Origin: an uncultured Eubacteriales bacterium
Lineage (GTDB): Bacteria > Bacillota > Clostridia > Christensenellales > Borkfalkiaceae
DNA length: 64,000 nucleotides
Direction: 5' to 3'
Assembly (NCBI GenBank): GCA_900542935.1
Contig: UQPN01000001.1
Span: forward strand, 124,001 to 188,000
Shown: in pieces, positions 53,801-62,351 of the stretch
Numbering within the stretch: position 1 is the stretch's first letter
Layout: each line of letters opens with the position of its first letter
Made by a program: the position numbers and the translations under genes
Notes under the pieces: model-generated
Told to the model about the DNA's origin: nothing
Seen by the model: the letters and a program-made list of their open reading frames with translations, nothing else
The model's database searches: none

Positions 53801-54007
53801 CGGTATATGAAAAATTGTACGATCCGCGGCGTAGAAATAAAAGCGGAAACGTGCGACGTGGACTCGATATTCGGCTGGAGCGTAACCAACAACAAGTTCG
53901 TCGGCGTTACGGCAATCGTGAAATCTTTCGGCCGTCTCGGATATTCGGACGACGGAAAAACGCAGGAGATAACGTCGCTCGAAAACGTGACAGTAACGCT
54001 TTCGTAA
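50822..54007 (+). CDS. Giant lipoprotein with BIG2 and beta-helix/GLUG-like regions
   Basis: ATG 50822 is chosen over GTG 50807 because GGGGGA lies just ahead and a clean lipoprotein signal follows (lipobox GFSACSC). The product is about 1061 residues. A BIG2 Ig-like domain comes first (VTINRESASVPEYETIML to GSAAITASAGGASATCAV), then further Ig-like units. Two GLUG/pectate-lyase-like blocks follow, built on FDGRGHNIEGLTVRA and FEGGDHTISNFTVGKGGLFG. The beta-helix-like parts suggest polysaccharide binding or lyase-like function. It is related in plan to the next gene. Confidence 0.65.
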   Translation: MKKRFSKIAFLLVLIFVPVIVTFGFSACSCSDKPDLEPPANVAVVTINRESASVPEYETIMLAATAENTDEPITWTSSDESVATVDGGVVYGVKAGSAAITASAGGASATCAVTVTETINVPVIAFNGDISLEEGQIFSDEIKVKFNGRDITDEATIEVAGAGETANVCTVQNDADGKVVFTAGKVGTAEFIVAVTARGIYVSKNVTVRVSEANVNVFPDGDEVTVTENGYAATLSTTTDNGKKTEIPLTFTAVKGDNVTEKANIAWDLSSSAYDPSVATVSGTGGEYVVRKAGAGKTKLVGAYVSGTKKIPVEIEVTVERTLKNLTIETVVEANGLATLPIHEEISETIVDVTLRGESVFDSTDGGVINLKKDRLPKKASELGPVSFVVSTENYDYVCETEMYSLVIGSKADLDAFAEAARANGDVKNTGVLDGYFVMDADVSYNGTFASVTDSDEIYEAASKNGGGWMTGSAKYGFRGVFDGRGHNIEGLTVRARSNDSSSGGFVGYLNDAGVVKNVSFTDAGLYENSGFICSLGGGTVENVNVTFAKIGVGNATKDLYHDSNNPRKMGAFFTFFATESAIVRNCLVDAIGAEIHYEINAARSETNVCLGTGAKNTDNFVVITDVARIASESGATTTALSYEDIASNENVRSAFEEFDKSFWQIAGNMLLPKSVAGKIDLTANIAFADVPPVLYGGNEAKIVADTRYAYVTAGELPEGVTFANSILTVGETAESGSVTLTVTSLLNGSTATATISTVKARKVTVNHARTDIEKRAEEIDLSFAGEYLGDSAEVFLGSVKIGGGAVTYGKVPFDGSKFGNETGEKTLTVYSETGGTVNCFDMKIRAVTMIIRSASDLDTVRIGQRNIDAKESIGGLYVLGNDIDLGGVKIGSNLNYSADTVPIYESDFGFVGTFEGGDHTISNFTVGKGGLFGHVGRGAVISGFKVKNVTYSGDYLTALFGVTVSDATIDNIGISVANYYADAGSAAGIIASRYMKNCTIRGVEIKAETCDVDSIFGWSVTNNKFVGVTAIVKSFGRLGYSDDGKTQEITSLENVTVTLS

Positions 54008-54119
54008 CGGTAAAAAGAGATGTGCGCGCGGCTTTTTTAAGGCGGCGTAACGTACACGCGTAAATAAAATCGGATTTAGCGCAAACGTGCGATAATCAAT
54101 ATAATTCCGGAGGAAAAGT

Positions 54120-57100
54120 ATGAGAAAAGTTGTAAGAGTCCTGATGGCGACTATTTGCGTCGCTTTCGCGTCGTGGGCGTTTGTCGCGTGCGGCGGGAAC
54201 AAACCCGAGCCGAAAACCGCGCTCGACGTTCCGGTTATAGCAAGTAAAGTCTATAACGGAGAAACGCAAACCGCTTCCGTTCCCGAAAACGCCGGCTATA
54301 CGGTTACGACAAATGCGGGCGGAACGGACGTCGGCGAATATCCGGTAGTCCTTACGCTTACCGATCCTGACAAATACGAGTGGAACAAGCCCGACGAGGA
54401 CGACGCAACCCGCGTTACGCTCAGATTCGGGATAACCGTGGCGGCTAACGAGATAACGACGATTTCGGTCGGAGAAAAAGTCGTTTACGGAACCGCCCTC
54501 GATCCGACCGCTACGGCCAAATTCGGCGTGCCGGTATTTACTTATTCGACGGAAGAAAATGGAACGTATTCGACAAAAGCGCCGACTGTCGCGGGATCGT
54601 ATTGCCTGAAAGCGACCGTCGCGGCGACGGAAAACTACGACGGAGCAACGAGAACGCTTGCTTTTACGATCGAAAAAGCAGAGTCCCGCGTAACGACAAA
54701 GCCTTCGGCAAAAGAACTTTTCGCAAACGGCGCGCCGCAACAACTCGTAACGGCCGGCATTGCCGACGGCGGAACCGTTGTTTATGCGACGGTCGACGGC
54801 GAAGAAACCGAGCCGAGCGCGTCGCTTGCCGACGCCGGCAAATGGTCCCGGGAAATTCCTTCGGCGACCGCGGCGGGTAAATATACGGTTTATTACTCGG
54901 TAAAGGGAGACGAGAATCATACCGATTCGACGATCGGGAAAGTTGTTGCGGAGATTAAAAAGAACGACAACGCGATTTCGGATCTTACGGTAGCCGACGT
55001 AACGTATAACGGCGCACCTCCCGCTCCGGGCGCGAGCGTAGCGCACGGCACGATCGAATACTCCTATTCGCTTGCCGCCGACGGAAATTTCGTGGCGTGG
55101 AGCGCAATAGAAAAGCGTGCGGGCGTATATTACGTAAAAGCGATGGTCGCCGAAGATGATACGCATAAAGGCGCGACCGCAACCGCTTCGTTTACGATGA
55201 ACAAAGCGGCTAACGCTATATCGGCGGTTACGGTTGAAAATATCCACTGCAACGAAACGCCTTCGCCTTCCGCAACGGCAACCGACGGAGTACCGATTTA
55301 TAAGTATGCGACCGAAAGAGACGGAGCGTACGGCGATATTACCGAATTCAAAGCCGAAACCGGAACGTATTACGTAAAGGCTTACGTTGCCGCGACCGAC
55401 AACTATCTCGCCGTCGAAAGCGATCCCGTTTCGTTTACCGTAACGCACAATCACGTCTGGACCGTCGGAGAAACCGAAGACGTAAAGCAATGTGTTTGCG
55501 GCGACGTTTCCGAGACGTTCGAAAAGACGCTTGCCTCGACTGCCGCCCGGAGAATCGACCTCTGCGTCGGTAACGACGGCGCGTTGAGCGAGTCGGCGAC
55601 GAGCGAAATATCGCTTGCCGGTATTTCCGATTATACGACCGTTTCGTCGGTGAAGTTCGGCGATAAAACCGTCGCGGTTTCTTCCGAAAACGCCGCGGAT
55701 AAAAAACTCACGGTGCCGGCAAACGGTTTCGGCTATGCTTACGGCGAACAAACCGTAAAAATCACGGTGAACGGCAGCGACGAAGCCGCTCACGAAATAA
55801 GCGTAAAACTTTTGCTGGTGACCCGCGTTTTTGCGGATAAGGACGGACTCGATTCGTTCGGAACGATCGCGAAAAAATGCGAAAGCGGCGAAAATTCATG
55901 GGGCGGTTATTTCGAACTTGGCAACGACATCGAATATAACGGAATCTGGAAGAGTTTCATATCCGCTTCCGATAACACCGCACTCGAAGCGTACGACGGC
56001 TTTAAGGGAGTGTTCGACGGCAAGGGATACAAGATAAACAAACTTACGGTTACGTGGAACTCGGTATCCGGCGTCGAAGGAGACGGAGTCGGCGCGTTTA
56101 TCGGAAAATTACATAAGGACGGAGTTCTGCGCAACGTTGCGTTCACCGACGCGCGCGTCGGACATAGCCGCAGCTTGCTCGTGTTCGCAGGATCCGGAAC
56201 GATCGAAAACATTTACGTCAAGTACGGAATTTTCGGCGTGAATAATTACGACTCGTATGATGTCAGCACTTTATGGGGGCAGACGGCAACGATGTTTTCT
56301 CAAAGCGAGGGAGTCGGAGCAAAAGTCAGAAACGTTATCGTTGACGTAACCGACGCCGTGGGAATTTCCGTTGCGCCTAATGAAAAATATTCGGGTTCGA
56401 TCGTCGGACTATTAAATGACGTTACCGTGCTTTCCGACGTGTACGTGGTAGGAGTTCCAGAGGCATTCGACGGCAACGTCGTAAAAAAATGGGGCGGCGC
56501 ATACGAATCCGGCACGAATTTCTTTGTTTATCGTTCGTTCGTCGATATGGCGGCAGATACGTCGCGCGACTATTCTTCGTTTGTCTCTCTCGTGTGGACG
56601 GTAAAACAGGGCGGACTTCCGTACTATGCGAGCATAGCGATTGCCGCACCCGCGCTCGCGGTTCCGGGCGAAATAGTTAAGGGAACAACGGGAGCTGTCA
56701 CCCTCGGCGCAAACGCGACCGTCGCTCTCGACCAAGCCGCAATCGACGCGGGGATCGAATTGTCAGGCAATACGATTTCCGTTCCCGAGGACGCCGCCAA
56801 CGCAACGTATACGGTTACCGCAACTTCGGTGTTCGATCCCGCTCTTAAAACCGCAGTGTCGTTCGACGTCGTAAATAAGCGCGTTATCAAAAATCTTTCT
56901 TCGGTTACCGAACTCGATTTCAATCTCGATAACGACAATCCCGACTTAACCTCCGAAAAGCCGATAACCTTCGATCTGACGGAAGCGTTTGCGGGAGACG
57001 TTACCGCGGCGGTTTACGTCGGCGAAACAAAGACGGCGGACGGCGTTTCGATCGCGAAAGGCAAAGTAACTCTTAACTTCGCGGCAAAGGACTGTTTCGG

Positions 57101-57926
57101 CGAAAAAACAGTAAGATTCGTATTCTCTTCGGACGGTACGGATTACGAAGTGGCTGCGCCCGCGTTATTCGCTACGAAAACGATCAAAAATCACTCTACG
57201 AGCGGTTACGGTGATAACGATCTTCGCGCGATAAAAAAGATTTCTGATCTTCTCGACGGCGGCGGTTATTATCGTCTCGGCGAAAATATCAAACTTCAGT
57301 GGTACTGGTACTGCGGCAGCGACGATTATCGTATCGGCGTCGACAAGCCGTTTGTCGGAACGATTGACGGAAACGGATACTCGATCGACGGGTTAAAACT
57401 CTGGTCTAACATCGCAGGCGGATTTATACAGAATCTCGGCGAAAAGGGTACGGTCAAGAATATTTCTTTTACCGGCGTGCAACTCGGAATGATAACTTCT
57501 CTGATTCATACGGGTTCCGGCAGTCTTGAGAATATTTACGTCAAGGTCGGCGAAATACCCGCGGCATATGGAGGATATGCGGATTATGCGCTTAACAACG
57601 AAACTACGATATTCGGAAACAGCACGCAAACGAATGCTTTCAGAGCCAAAAATATTCTCGTGGATTACTCCGGTACGCACGTCGGAGATTACAGCGGTAA
57701 AGCCAATGCTAAACTGCTCGGAACGTTCGGCAAAAGCGCAACGGTCACAAACGTTGTCGCAACGGGTATTCCGACCGCGCTGGGTACTATAATGACGGAT
57801 ACCGCGACGGTTTATCTCGGATTCGACGACGGCACGCATAACGACGTTGCGTTCCCCGCGACCGGATGGAACGAAACCTACTGGACTGTCGGCGAGAATA
57901 CCGTAACGTGGAATACGAAAACCTGA
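54120..57926 (+). CDS. Giant lipoprotein with MBG/YDG-like repeats and beta-helix regions
   Basis: The 1268-residue lipoprotein has lipobox FVACGGNK. At least four repeats of about 90 residues resemble MBG/YDG-type adhesin modules (ASKVYNGETQTASVPENAGY, then units ending GSYCLKATVAATENYDGAT and GVYYVKAMVAEDDTHKGAT). A short CVCG zinc-loop-like motif follows. Two glycan-type beta-helix blocks have FDGKGYKINKLTVTWNS and IDGNGYSIDGLKLWSN. With its neighbour it forms a pair of large surface proteins, likely for glycan capture. GGAGG precedes ATG 54120. Confidence 0.65.
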   Translation: MRKVVRVLMATICVAFASWAFVACGGNKPEPKTALDVPVIASKVYNGETQTASVPENAGYTVTTNAGGTDVGEYPVVLTLTDPDKYEWNKPDEDDATRVTLRFGITVAANEITTISVGEKVVYGTALDPTATAKFGVPVFTYSTEENGTYSTKAPTVAGSYCLKATVAATENYDGATRTLAFTIEKAESRVTTKPSAKELFANGAPQQLVTAGIADGGTVVYATVDGEETEPSASLADAGKWSREIPSATAAGKYTVYYSVKGDENHTDSTIGKVVAEIKKNDNAISDLTVADVTYNGAPPAPGASVAHGTIEYSYSLAADGNFVAWSAIEKRAGVYYVKAMVAEDDTHKGATATASFTMNKAANAISAVTVENIHCNETPSPSATATDGVPIYKYATERDGAYGDITEFKAETGTYYVKAYVAATDNYLAVESDPVSFTVTHNHVWTVGETEDVKQCVCGDVSETFEKTLASTAARRIDLCVGNDGALSESATSEISLAGISDYTTVSSVKFGDKTVAVSSENAADKKLTVPANGFGYAYGEQTVKITVNGSDEAAHEISVKLLLVTRVFADKDGLDSFGTIAKKCESGENSWGGYFELGNDIEYNGIWKSFISASDNTALEAYDGFKGVFDGKGYKINKLTVTWNSVSGVEGDGVGAFIGKLHKDGVLRNVAFTDARVGHSRSLLVFAGSGTIENIYVKYGIFGVNNYDSYDVSTLWGQTATMFSQSEGVGAKVRNVIVDVTDAVGISVAPNEKYSGSIVGLLNDVTVLSDVYVVGVPEAFDGNVVKKWGGAYESGTNFFVYRSFVDMAADTSRDYSSFVSLVWTVKQGGLPYYASIAIAAPALAVPGEIVKGTTGAVTLGANATVALDQAAIDAGIELSGNTISVPEDAANATYTVTATSVFDPALKTAVSFDVVNKRVIKNLSSVTELDFNLDNDNPDLTSEKPITFDLTEAFAGDVTAAVYVGETKTADGVSIAKGKVTLNFAAKDCFGEKTVRFVFSSDGTDYEVAAPALFATKTIKNHSTSGYGDNDLRAIKKISDLLDGGGYYRLGENIKLQWYWYCGSDDYRIGVDKPFVGTIDGNGYSIDGLKLWSNIAGGFIQNLGEKGTVKNISFTGVQLGMITSLIHTGSGSLENIYVKVGEIPAAYGGYADYALNNETTIFGNSTQTNAFRAKNILVDYSGTHVGDYSGKANAKLLGTFGKSATVTNVVATGIPTALGTIMTDTATVYLGFDDGTHNDVAFPATGWNETYWTVGENTVTWNTKT

Positions 57927-57961
57927 TTATAAAAAAATTAAACTAACTCAACTGAGACAAC

Positions 57962-59746
57962 ATGCTATACCCGCAGTCAAACAAATTCAGAAGCACCACG
58001 AGTTTAAACGGAATATGGAATTATAAGACGGTAGACGACGATTACAAGCCCGTAGCGAAAGCGACGGGCGCGTCGCCTATGGCGGTACCCGCAAGTATCA
58101 ACGATATCGTCACCGATAAAAAAATCGCCGAATACGTGGGAAAAGTTCTTTTCGAAACCGATTTTGCGCTTCCGCGCGAGAACGGTAAAGTTTACAGATT
58201 ACGCATCGGAGCAGCCAGTCACAAATGCGAAGTTTATCTTAACGGCGATAAAATCGGAGAAGGGATCTGCGGTCAATTGCCGATAGATCTGCCGCTTGAC
58301 GGACTGAAAGACGAAAATCGTCTGTCGGTGATCGTGGACAATCGGCTTGATTATCACACGCTTCCGATGGGTAAACTCATAGACGGAAACATATTGTGCG
58401 AGTCGAATTCCCGCGGGCGCAAATATTTTGAATTCGACGGCGATTTCCCTGCAAAAAAGCAGGTGATCAACCATGATTTTTACAATTTTACCGGGATTCA
58501 CCGCGACGTTACCGTTTACGGGATTTCGCCGGGGGCAATCAGGGATATAACGGTAAAAACCGTCGTCGGCGGGGATTACGGCAAGGTTGCCGTACAAACC
58601 GAATTTTTCGAAGATTTACCCGAGGCTGCCGCCGTTAAATTCGTAATCCGCCGCAACGATTCGGTCGTCGCCTGGAAAATCGTAAAAGCGAGCGAGGCAA
58701 AGGAGGTTGTTTTCGATATTGCCGACCCCGAACTCTGGGATATCGGCAAGCCCGAACTTTACACCGTTTCCGTCGGAACGGACCACGACTTTTACGAGAC
58801 CGTGTTCGGGATCCGCAAGGTAAGTTACGACGAAAAGGGACTTTATATTAACGACAGACCGGTATACCTCAAAGGTTTCGGAATGCACGAAGATTTTTTT
58901 GTTCTCGGCAAAGGTGCAAGCTCCGCCGTGAACGTTAAAAGTTTCGAACTTCTTAAATGGATCAACGCAAATTCGGTAAGGACGAGTCATTATCCTTACG
59001 TCGAAGAGATCTACGATCTTGCCGACAGATACGGAATTCTGGTTATAGACGAAGTCCCCGCCGTAGGAATGAATCACTGGGAGCCTACGTTTGCCGAGGG
59101 GAGGGCGGACGAACAAACGCTTGCGCTTCATAAAAAAACCTTGTCGATGCTTATCGAACGGGACAAGAACCATCCGTGCGTAGTCATGATAAGCGTGGCT
59201 AACGAGGCCGCTACTTACGAGGACGGCGCACGCGAATACTTCAAAAAAATCGTGAATCACACGCGTTCGCTTACCGATCTGCCGATTACAAGTCCGGAGG
59301 AAACGAAATTCGCCGAAGATAACAAGTGCGCGGATTTGTTCGACTTTGTGTCGCTTAACAGATACTACGGCTGGTACGACGAAATAGGCAGGATCGAAGC
59401 GATCGGACCGCTTTATAAAAACGACCTTTGCAACTATTACGAAAAGTTCCGTAAGCCAATTATCGTCGCCGAGTTCGGCGCGGATACGGTCGAAGGAGTT
59501 CATTCTTTGCAGTCGTATGTGTTTTCCGAAGAATATCAGCGCGATTACATTACCGAGTGTTGCAGAGTGTTCGACGAACTTCCGTTCGTAGTCGGCGAGC
59601 ACGTCTGGAATTTTGCCGATTTCAGGACAAAAGAGGGTACTATCCGGATGCGAGGCAACCGGAAGGGCGTTTTCACAAAAGACCGGGAGCCGAAAGCGGC
59701 GGCGTTTATGTTGAAAAAGCGGTGGGCGGAAAAAACGGAAAAGTGA
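57962..59746 (+). CDS. uidA: GH2 beta-glucuronidase
   Basis: The 594-residue protein has the GH2 layout: sugar-binding (1-180), Ig-like (180-275) and TIM barrel. The acid/base is E415 in SVANEAAT and the nucleophile is E504 in VAEFGADT. N566 and K568 in MRGNRKGVF form the N-x-K motif that recognises the uronic carboxylate in beta-glucuronidases, at the same numbers as in E. coli UidA. There is no signal peptide, so it works on imported glucuronides and releases glucuronate for the isomerase downstream. The length agrees with UidA (603). Confidence 0.9.
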   Translation: MLYPQSNKFRSTTSLNGIWNYKTVDDDYKPVAKATGASPMAVPASINDIVTDKKIAEYVGKVLFETDFALPRENGKVYRLRIGAASHKCEVYLNGDKIGEGICGQLPIDLPLDGLKDENRLSVIVDNRLDYHTLPMGKLIDGNILCESNSRGRKYFEFDGDFPAKKQVINHDFYNFTGIHRDVTVYGISPGAIRDITVKTVVGGDYGKVAVQTEFFEDLPEAAAVKFVIRRNDSVVAWKIVKASEAKEVVFDIADPELWDIGKPELYTVSVGTDHDFYETVFGIRKVSYDEKGLYINDRPVYLKGFGMHEDFFVLGKGASSAVNVKSFELLKWINANSVRTSHYPYVEEIYDLADRYGILVIDEVPAVGMNHWEPTFAEGRADEQTLALHKKTLSMLIERDKNHPCVVMISVANEAATYEDGAREYFKKIVNHTRSLTDLPITSPEETKFAEDNKCADLFDFVSLNRYYGWYDEIGRIEAIGPLYKNDLCNYYEKFRKPIIVAEFGADTVEGVHSLQSYVFSEEYQRDYITECCRVFDELPFVVGEHVWNFADFRTKEGTIRMRGNRKGVFTKDREPKAAAFMLKKRWAEKTEK

Positions 59747-59754
59747 GGACGACT

Positions 59755-60864
59755 GTGAAAAAACTTGATTTCGAATCGGTTTTGCGCGGACGACGGTATC
59801 GCGACGGATTATTTCTGCCCGATTATCCGCGCGACGAATCCGGCAGATTTTTACGCGAAAAGACGCTTGAAATAATCGTTCGCGAAGAGTATGGCGAAAT
59901 AGGCGAAAAAGAACGTGAAGGTCTTACCGTTACAACCGAAGACGTCACGGACAGAGATGCCGACCTGTATAACGGCTGCCTCGTTTGCGCAAAGGCCTTG
60001 CACGATAAAGTTAAATTCACGTTAAGTAAAAACGGAAAATCTTCAAGTTTTATCGTCGATATTTTTAATCCGGTTAAGGTAAAAGCCCCCGATTTCGTCG
60101 TTCATCTCGATTTCGTCGCCGGTGTGCCGACAAAATATCTGCCGATCGAGGAGATTATGGATCGGGGGATAGGCGTAGCGCATGTCGACTATAAAGGAAT
60201 CACTTCCGACGACGAGAATTTCGACGACGGAATCGCGAAATTGTTCGAGCGCAAAAATTCGTATTCGGCGGGTAAAATCGCGATATGGGCGTTCGCCGCG
60301 AAACTCATAGGCGAATATCTGTCGGAGCGCGGCTACGCCGAAAAGGATCGGTTGTACGTTGCCGGACATTCGCGGCTCGGTAAAACCGCGCTTTTAGCAG
60401 GCGCTTTGTATCCGATATTTGCCGGGTGTTTCGTCAATTGCTCGGGATGTTCGGGCGCGGCGATTTCACGAGGTAAACAAGGCGAAACGATACGGAAAAT
60501 CAACGACGTTTTCGGCTACTGGTTTACGGAAAATTACAAAAAGTACAACGACCGCGAATATGAAATGCCGTTTGATCAGCATTTCCTTGCAGCATCGGTC
60601 TTTCCGCGTAGATTGTTTATTGTGGCTGCGAGCAAGGACGATTGGGCGGATACTGACGCGCAGTATCTTTGCGCCGAAGCTGCTTCGACAGTATACGAAG
60701 AATCCGGATCGGTCGGACTTTCGCGATTAGTCAAGCCGCTCGGAGTCGGCGAGAAAAACGATAAAGGTAATATTAAATTTTTTATTCGCGACGGCGTGCA
60801 TTATTTCAGCCGCGAAGACTGGAATTTCTATATCGACTGTCTGAAAAAATCGCAACAGGTATAA
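59755..60864 (+). CDS. CE15-like glucuronoyl methylesterase (cytoplasmic)
   Basis: The start is GTG 59755 with GAGGA five bases upstream; earlier in-frame starts lie inside the GH2 gene. The product is about 369 residues. The alpha/beta-hydrolase nucleophile motif is AGHSRLGKTAL (S206), followed by VNCSGCSGAAISRGKQGETI and FGYWFTENYKKYNDREYEMP, hallmarks of carbohydrate esterase family 15. CE15 enzymes cut ester links between glucuronic acid and lignin alcohols and are normally secreted. This one has no signal peptide, so it probably removes ester groups from imported uronides. It sits eight bases after the glucuronidase. Confidence 0.8.
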   Translation: MKKLDFESVLRGRRYRDGLFLPDYPRDESGRFLREKTLEIIVREEYGEIGEKEREGLTVTTEDVTDRDADLYNGCLVCAKALHDKVKFTLSKNGKSSSFIVDIFNPVKVKAPDFVVHLDFVAGVPTKYLPIEEIMDRGIGVAHVDYKGITSDDENFDDGIAKLFERKNSYSAGKIAIWAFAAKLIGEYLSERGYAEKDRLYVAGHSRLGKTALLAGALYPIFAGCFVNCSGCSGAAISRGKQGETIRKINDVFGYWFTENYKKYNDREYEMPFDQHFLAASVFPRRLFIVAASKDDWADTDAQYLCAEAASTVYEESGSVGLSRLVKPLGVGEKNDKGNIKFFIRDGVHYFSREDWNFYIDCLKKSQQV

Positions 60865-60870
60865 CGATTA

Positions 60871-60898
60871 TTCGATATAGTCGAAGTAAGAGTATAAT
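60871..60898 (+). promoter_or_regulatory. Possible operator and -10 upstream of uxaC
   Basis: A palindrome TTCGA-TATAG-TCGAA (60871-60885) stands eight bases before TATAAT (60893-60898). No -35 is evident. It could be an internal controlled promoter for uxaC-uxuA. Confidence 0.35.
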
Positions 60899-60925
60899 CG
60901 CGAATGTAACGTTTCAAAAAAACGA

Positions 60926-60961
60926 ACCCCGTAACGAAACCGCTTGCGGGGTGAATTTTTT
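60926..60961 (+). terminator. Terminator or attenuator between the CE15 gene and uxaC
   Basis: ACCCCG/CGGGGT, a 6-bp GC stem with a 15-base loop, is followed by GAATTTTTT. It lies between a possible promoter and uxaC, so attenuation is as likely as simple termination. Confidence 0.5.
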
Positions 60962-61025
60962 CAGATCGTTTACGACAAAAAAACTGTATTGTGCTGTACG
61001 CGGAAATCAAAAAAGAGGAGAGACG

Positions 61026-62351
61026 ATGAGTTTTTACGACGATAACGTATTTCTGAGAGGAAACGCTGCAAGGACGATTTACGGCGAAATAAAGGATTTG
61101 CCGGTAATCGACTACCATTGCCACCTCGATCCCGCCGCGATAGCGCGCGACGACGGATTCGGGAACATAGGCGAACTGTGGCTTAAAGGCGACCATTACA
61201 AATGGCGGGCGATGCGGCTTTGCGGCGTTCCCGAGTGTAAAATCACGGGGGAGGCGGACTATAAAACGAAGTTTATCTCGTTCGCGGAAATTCTGCCGAG
61301 TCTCGTCGGCAACCCCGTTTATCACTGGGCGCACCTCGAACTCAAAGAGATTTTCGGAATAACCGAACCGCTTGATTCGCAATCGGCGGAGCGGATTTAC
61401 GAAGAGACAAGCGAAAAACTGAAAGATATACGCGTTTCGACGCTTCTTAATAAATTCAACGTCGAGTGGCTCGCTACCACCGACGATCCGGCTTTCGATC
61501 TGCCGCACCACGGCAAGAGGGGAAACACCGTAGTTACTCCGACTTTCCGCCCCGATCGGCTTTACGACCTAGGCGGCGAGTATATCGACCTTCTCGGGGT
61601 AAGCGCGGGAGTGAAAATCGAAACGCTCGACGATCTTCTCGGCGCGCTTATCAAGCGGCTGGATTATTTCGTAAGCCGAGGTTGCAGGATTTCCGACCAC
61701 GGATTTTACCGTTTTCCGCAATCTTACGCAAGCGAACGGCAAGCAAAGGACATGTTTTTGCGGCGCGAAAACCTTACGGCGACCGAAAAAGACGCGTTCT
61801 TCGGGTTTATGCTCACGTGGCTTGCGCGCGAGTACGCAAAGCGCGGTATACTAATGCAGATCCATTTCGCGGTAAAACGCAACGTAAACACGCCGGCTTT
61901 TAACGAAATCGGCGCGGACGGCGGATTCGACGTTATCGCCGACCCGCAGCCAGCGGAAGATATTATAAAGTTTCTCGACCGGCTTTCGGACGACGATAGA
62001 CCCGAAACGGTGCTGTATTCGCTCTCGCCCGTCAATCTTTCGACGATCGCGGTGTTGTCGGGCGCGTTCCGCAAAGTCCGTATGGGAGCCGCGTGGTGGT
62101 TCAACGATACGGCGTCGGGGATAAGGAACAATCTTTCGCTCATCGCCGAACACGCCGCGCTCGGCACAAACCTCGGTATGCTCACCGACAGCCGCAGTTT
62201 TTCGTCGTACGTGCGCTTCGATTATTTCCGTCGGATTCTCGCCTCTTACCTCGGCGAGGCGGCAGACGGGGGCGAATTTACCGAAAAAGAGGCGATCGGG
62301 ATTGCCCGCAAAATTTGCTACTTCAACGTAAAGGAGACGCTTAAAATATGA
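61026..62351 (+). CDS. uxaC: Glucuronate isomerase
   Basis: The 441-residue protein converts D-glucuronate to D-fructuronate. Family features are PVIDYHCHLDP (metal-binding histidines), DHYKWRAMRLCGVPE, WLATTDDPAFDLPHH, RISDHGFYRFP, ILMQIHFAVKRN and LTDSRSFSSYVRFDYFRR. ATG 61026 follows AGGAG. Its stop overlaps the uxuA start in the form ATGA, so translation is coupled. It is slightly shorter than E. coli UxaC (470), as is common in Clostridia. Confidence 0.95.
   Translation: MSFYDDNVFLRGNAARTIYGEIKDLPVIDYHCHLDPAAIARDDGFGNIGELWLKGDHYKWRAMRLCGVPECKITGEADYKTKFISFAEILPSLVGNPVYHWAHLELKEIFGITEPLDSQSAERIYEETSEKLKDIRVSTLLNKFNVEWLATTDDPAFDLPHHGKRGNTVVTPTFRPDRLYDLGGEYIDLLGVSAGVKIETLDDLLGALIKRLDYFVSRGCRISDHGFYRFPQSYASERQAKDMFLRRENLTATEKDAFFGFMLTWLAREYAKRGILMQIHFAVKRNVNTPAFNEIGADGGFDVIADPQPAEDIIKFLDRLSDDDRPETVLYSLSPVNLSTIAVLSGAFRKVRMGAAWWFNDTASGIRNNLSLIAEHAALGTNLGMLTDSRSFSSYVRFDYFRRILASYLGEAADGGEFTEKEAIGIARKICYFNVKETLKI

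Noticed and set aside
54096..55793. 565-residue minus-strand frame inside the giant lipoprotein gene
   Set aside because: It is an antisense shadow of GC-rich, low-stop coding sequence. The plus strand has a signal peptide and domain repeats, while the antisense product is arginine-rich with no recognisable fold.
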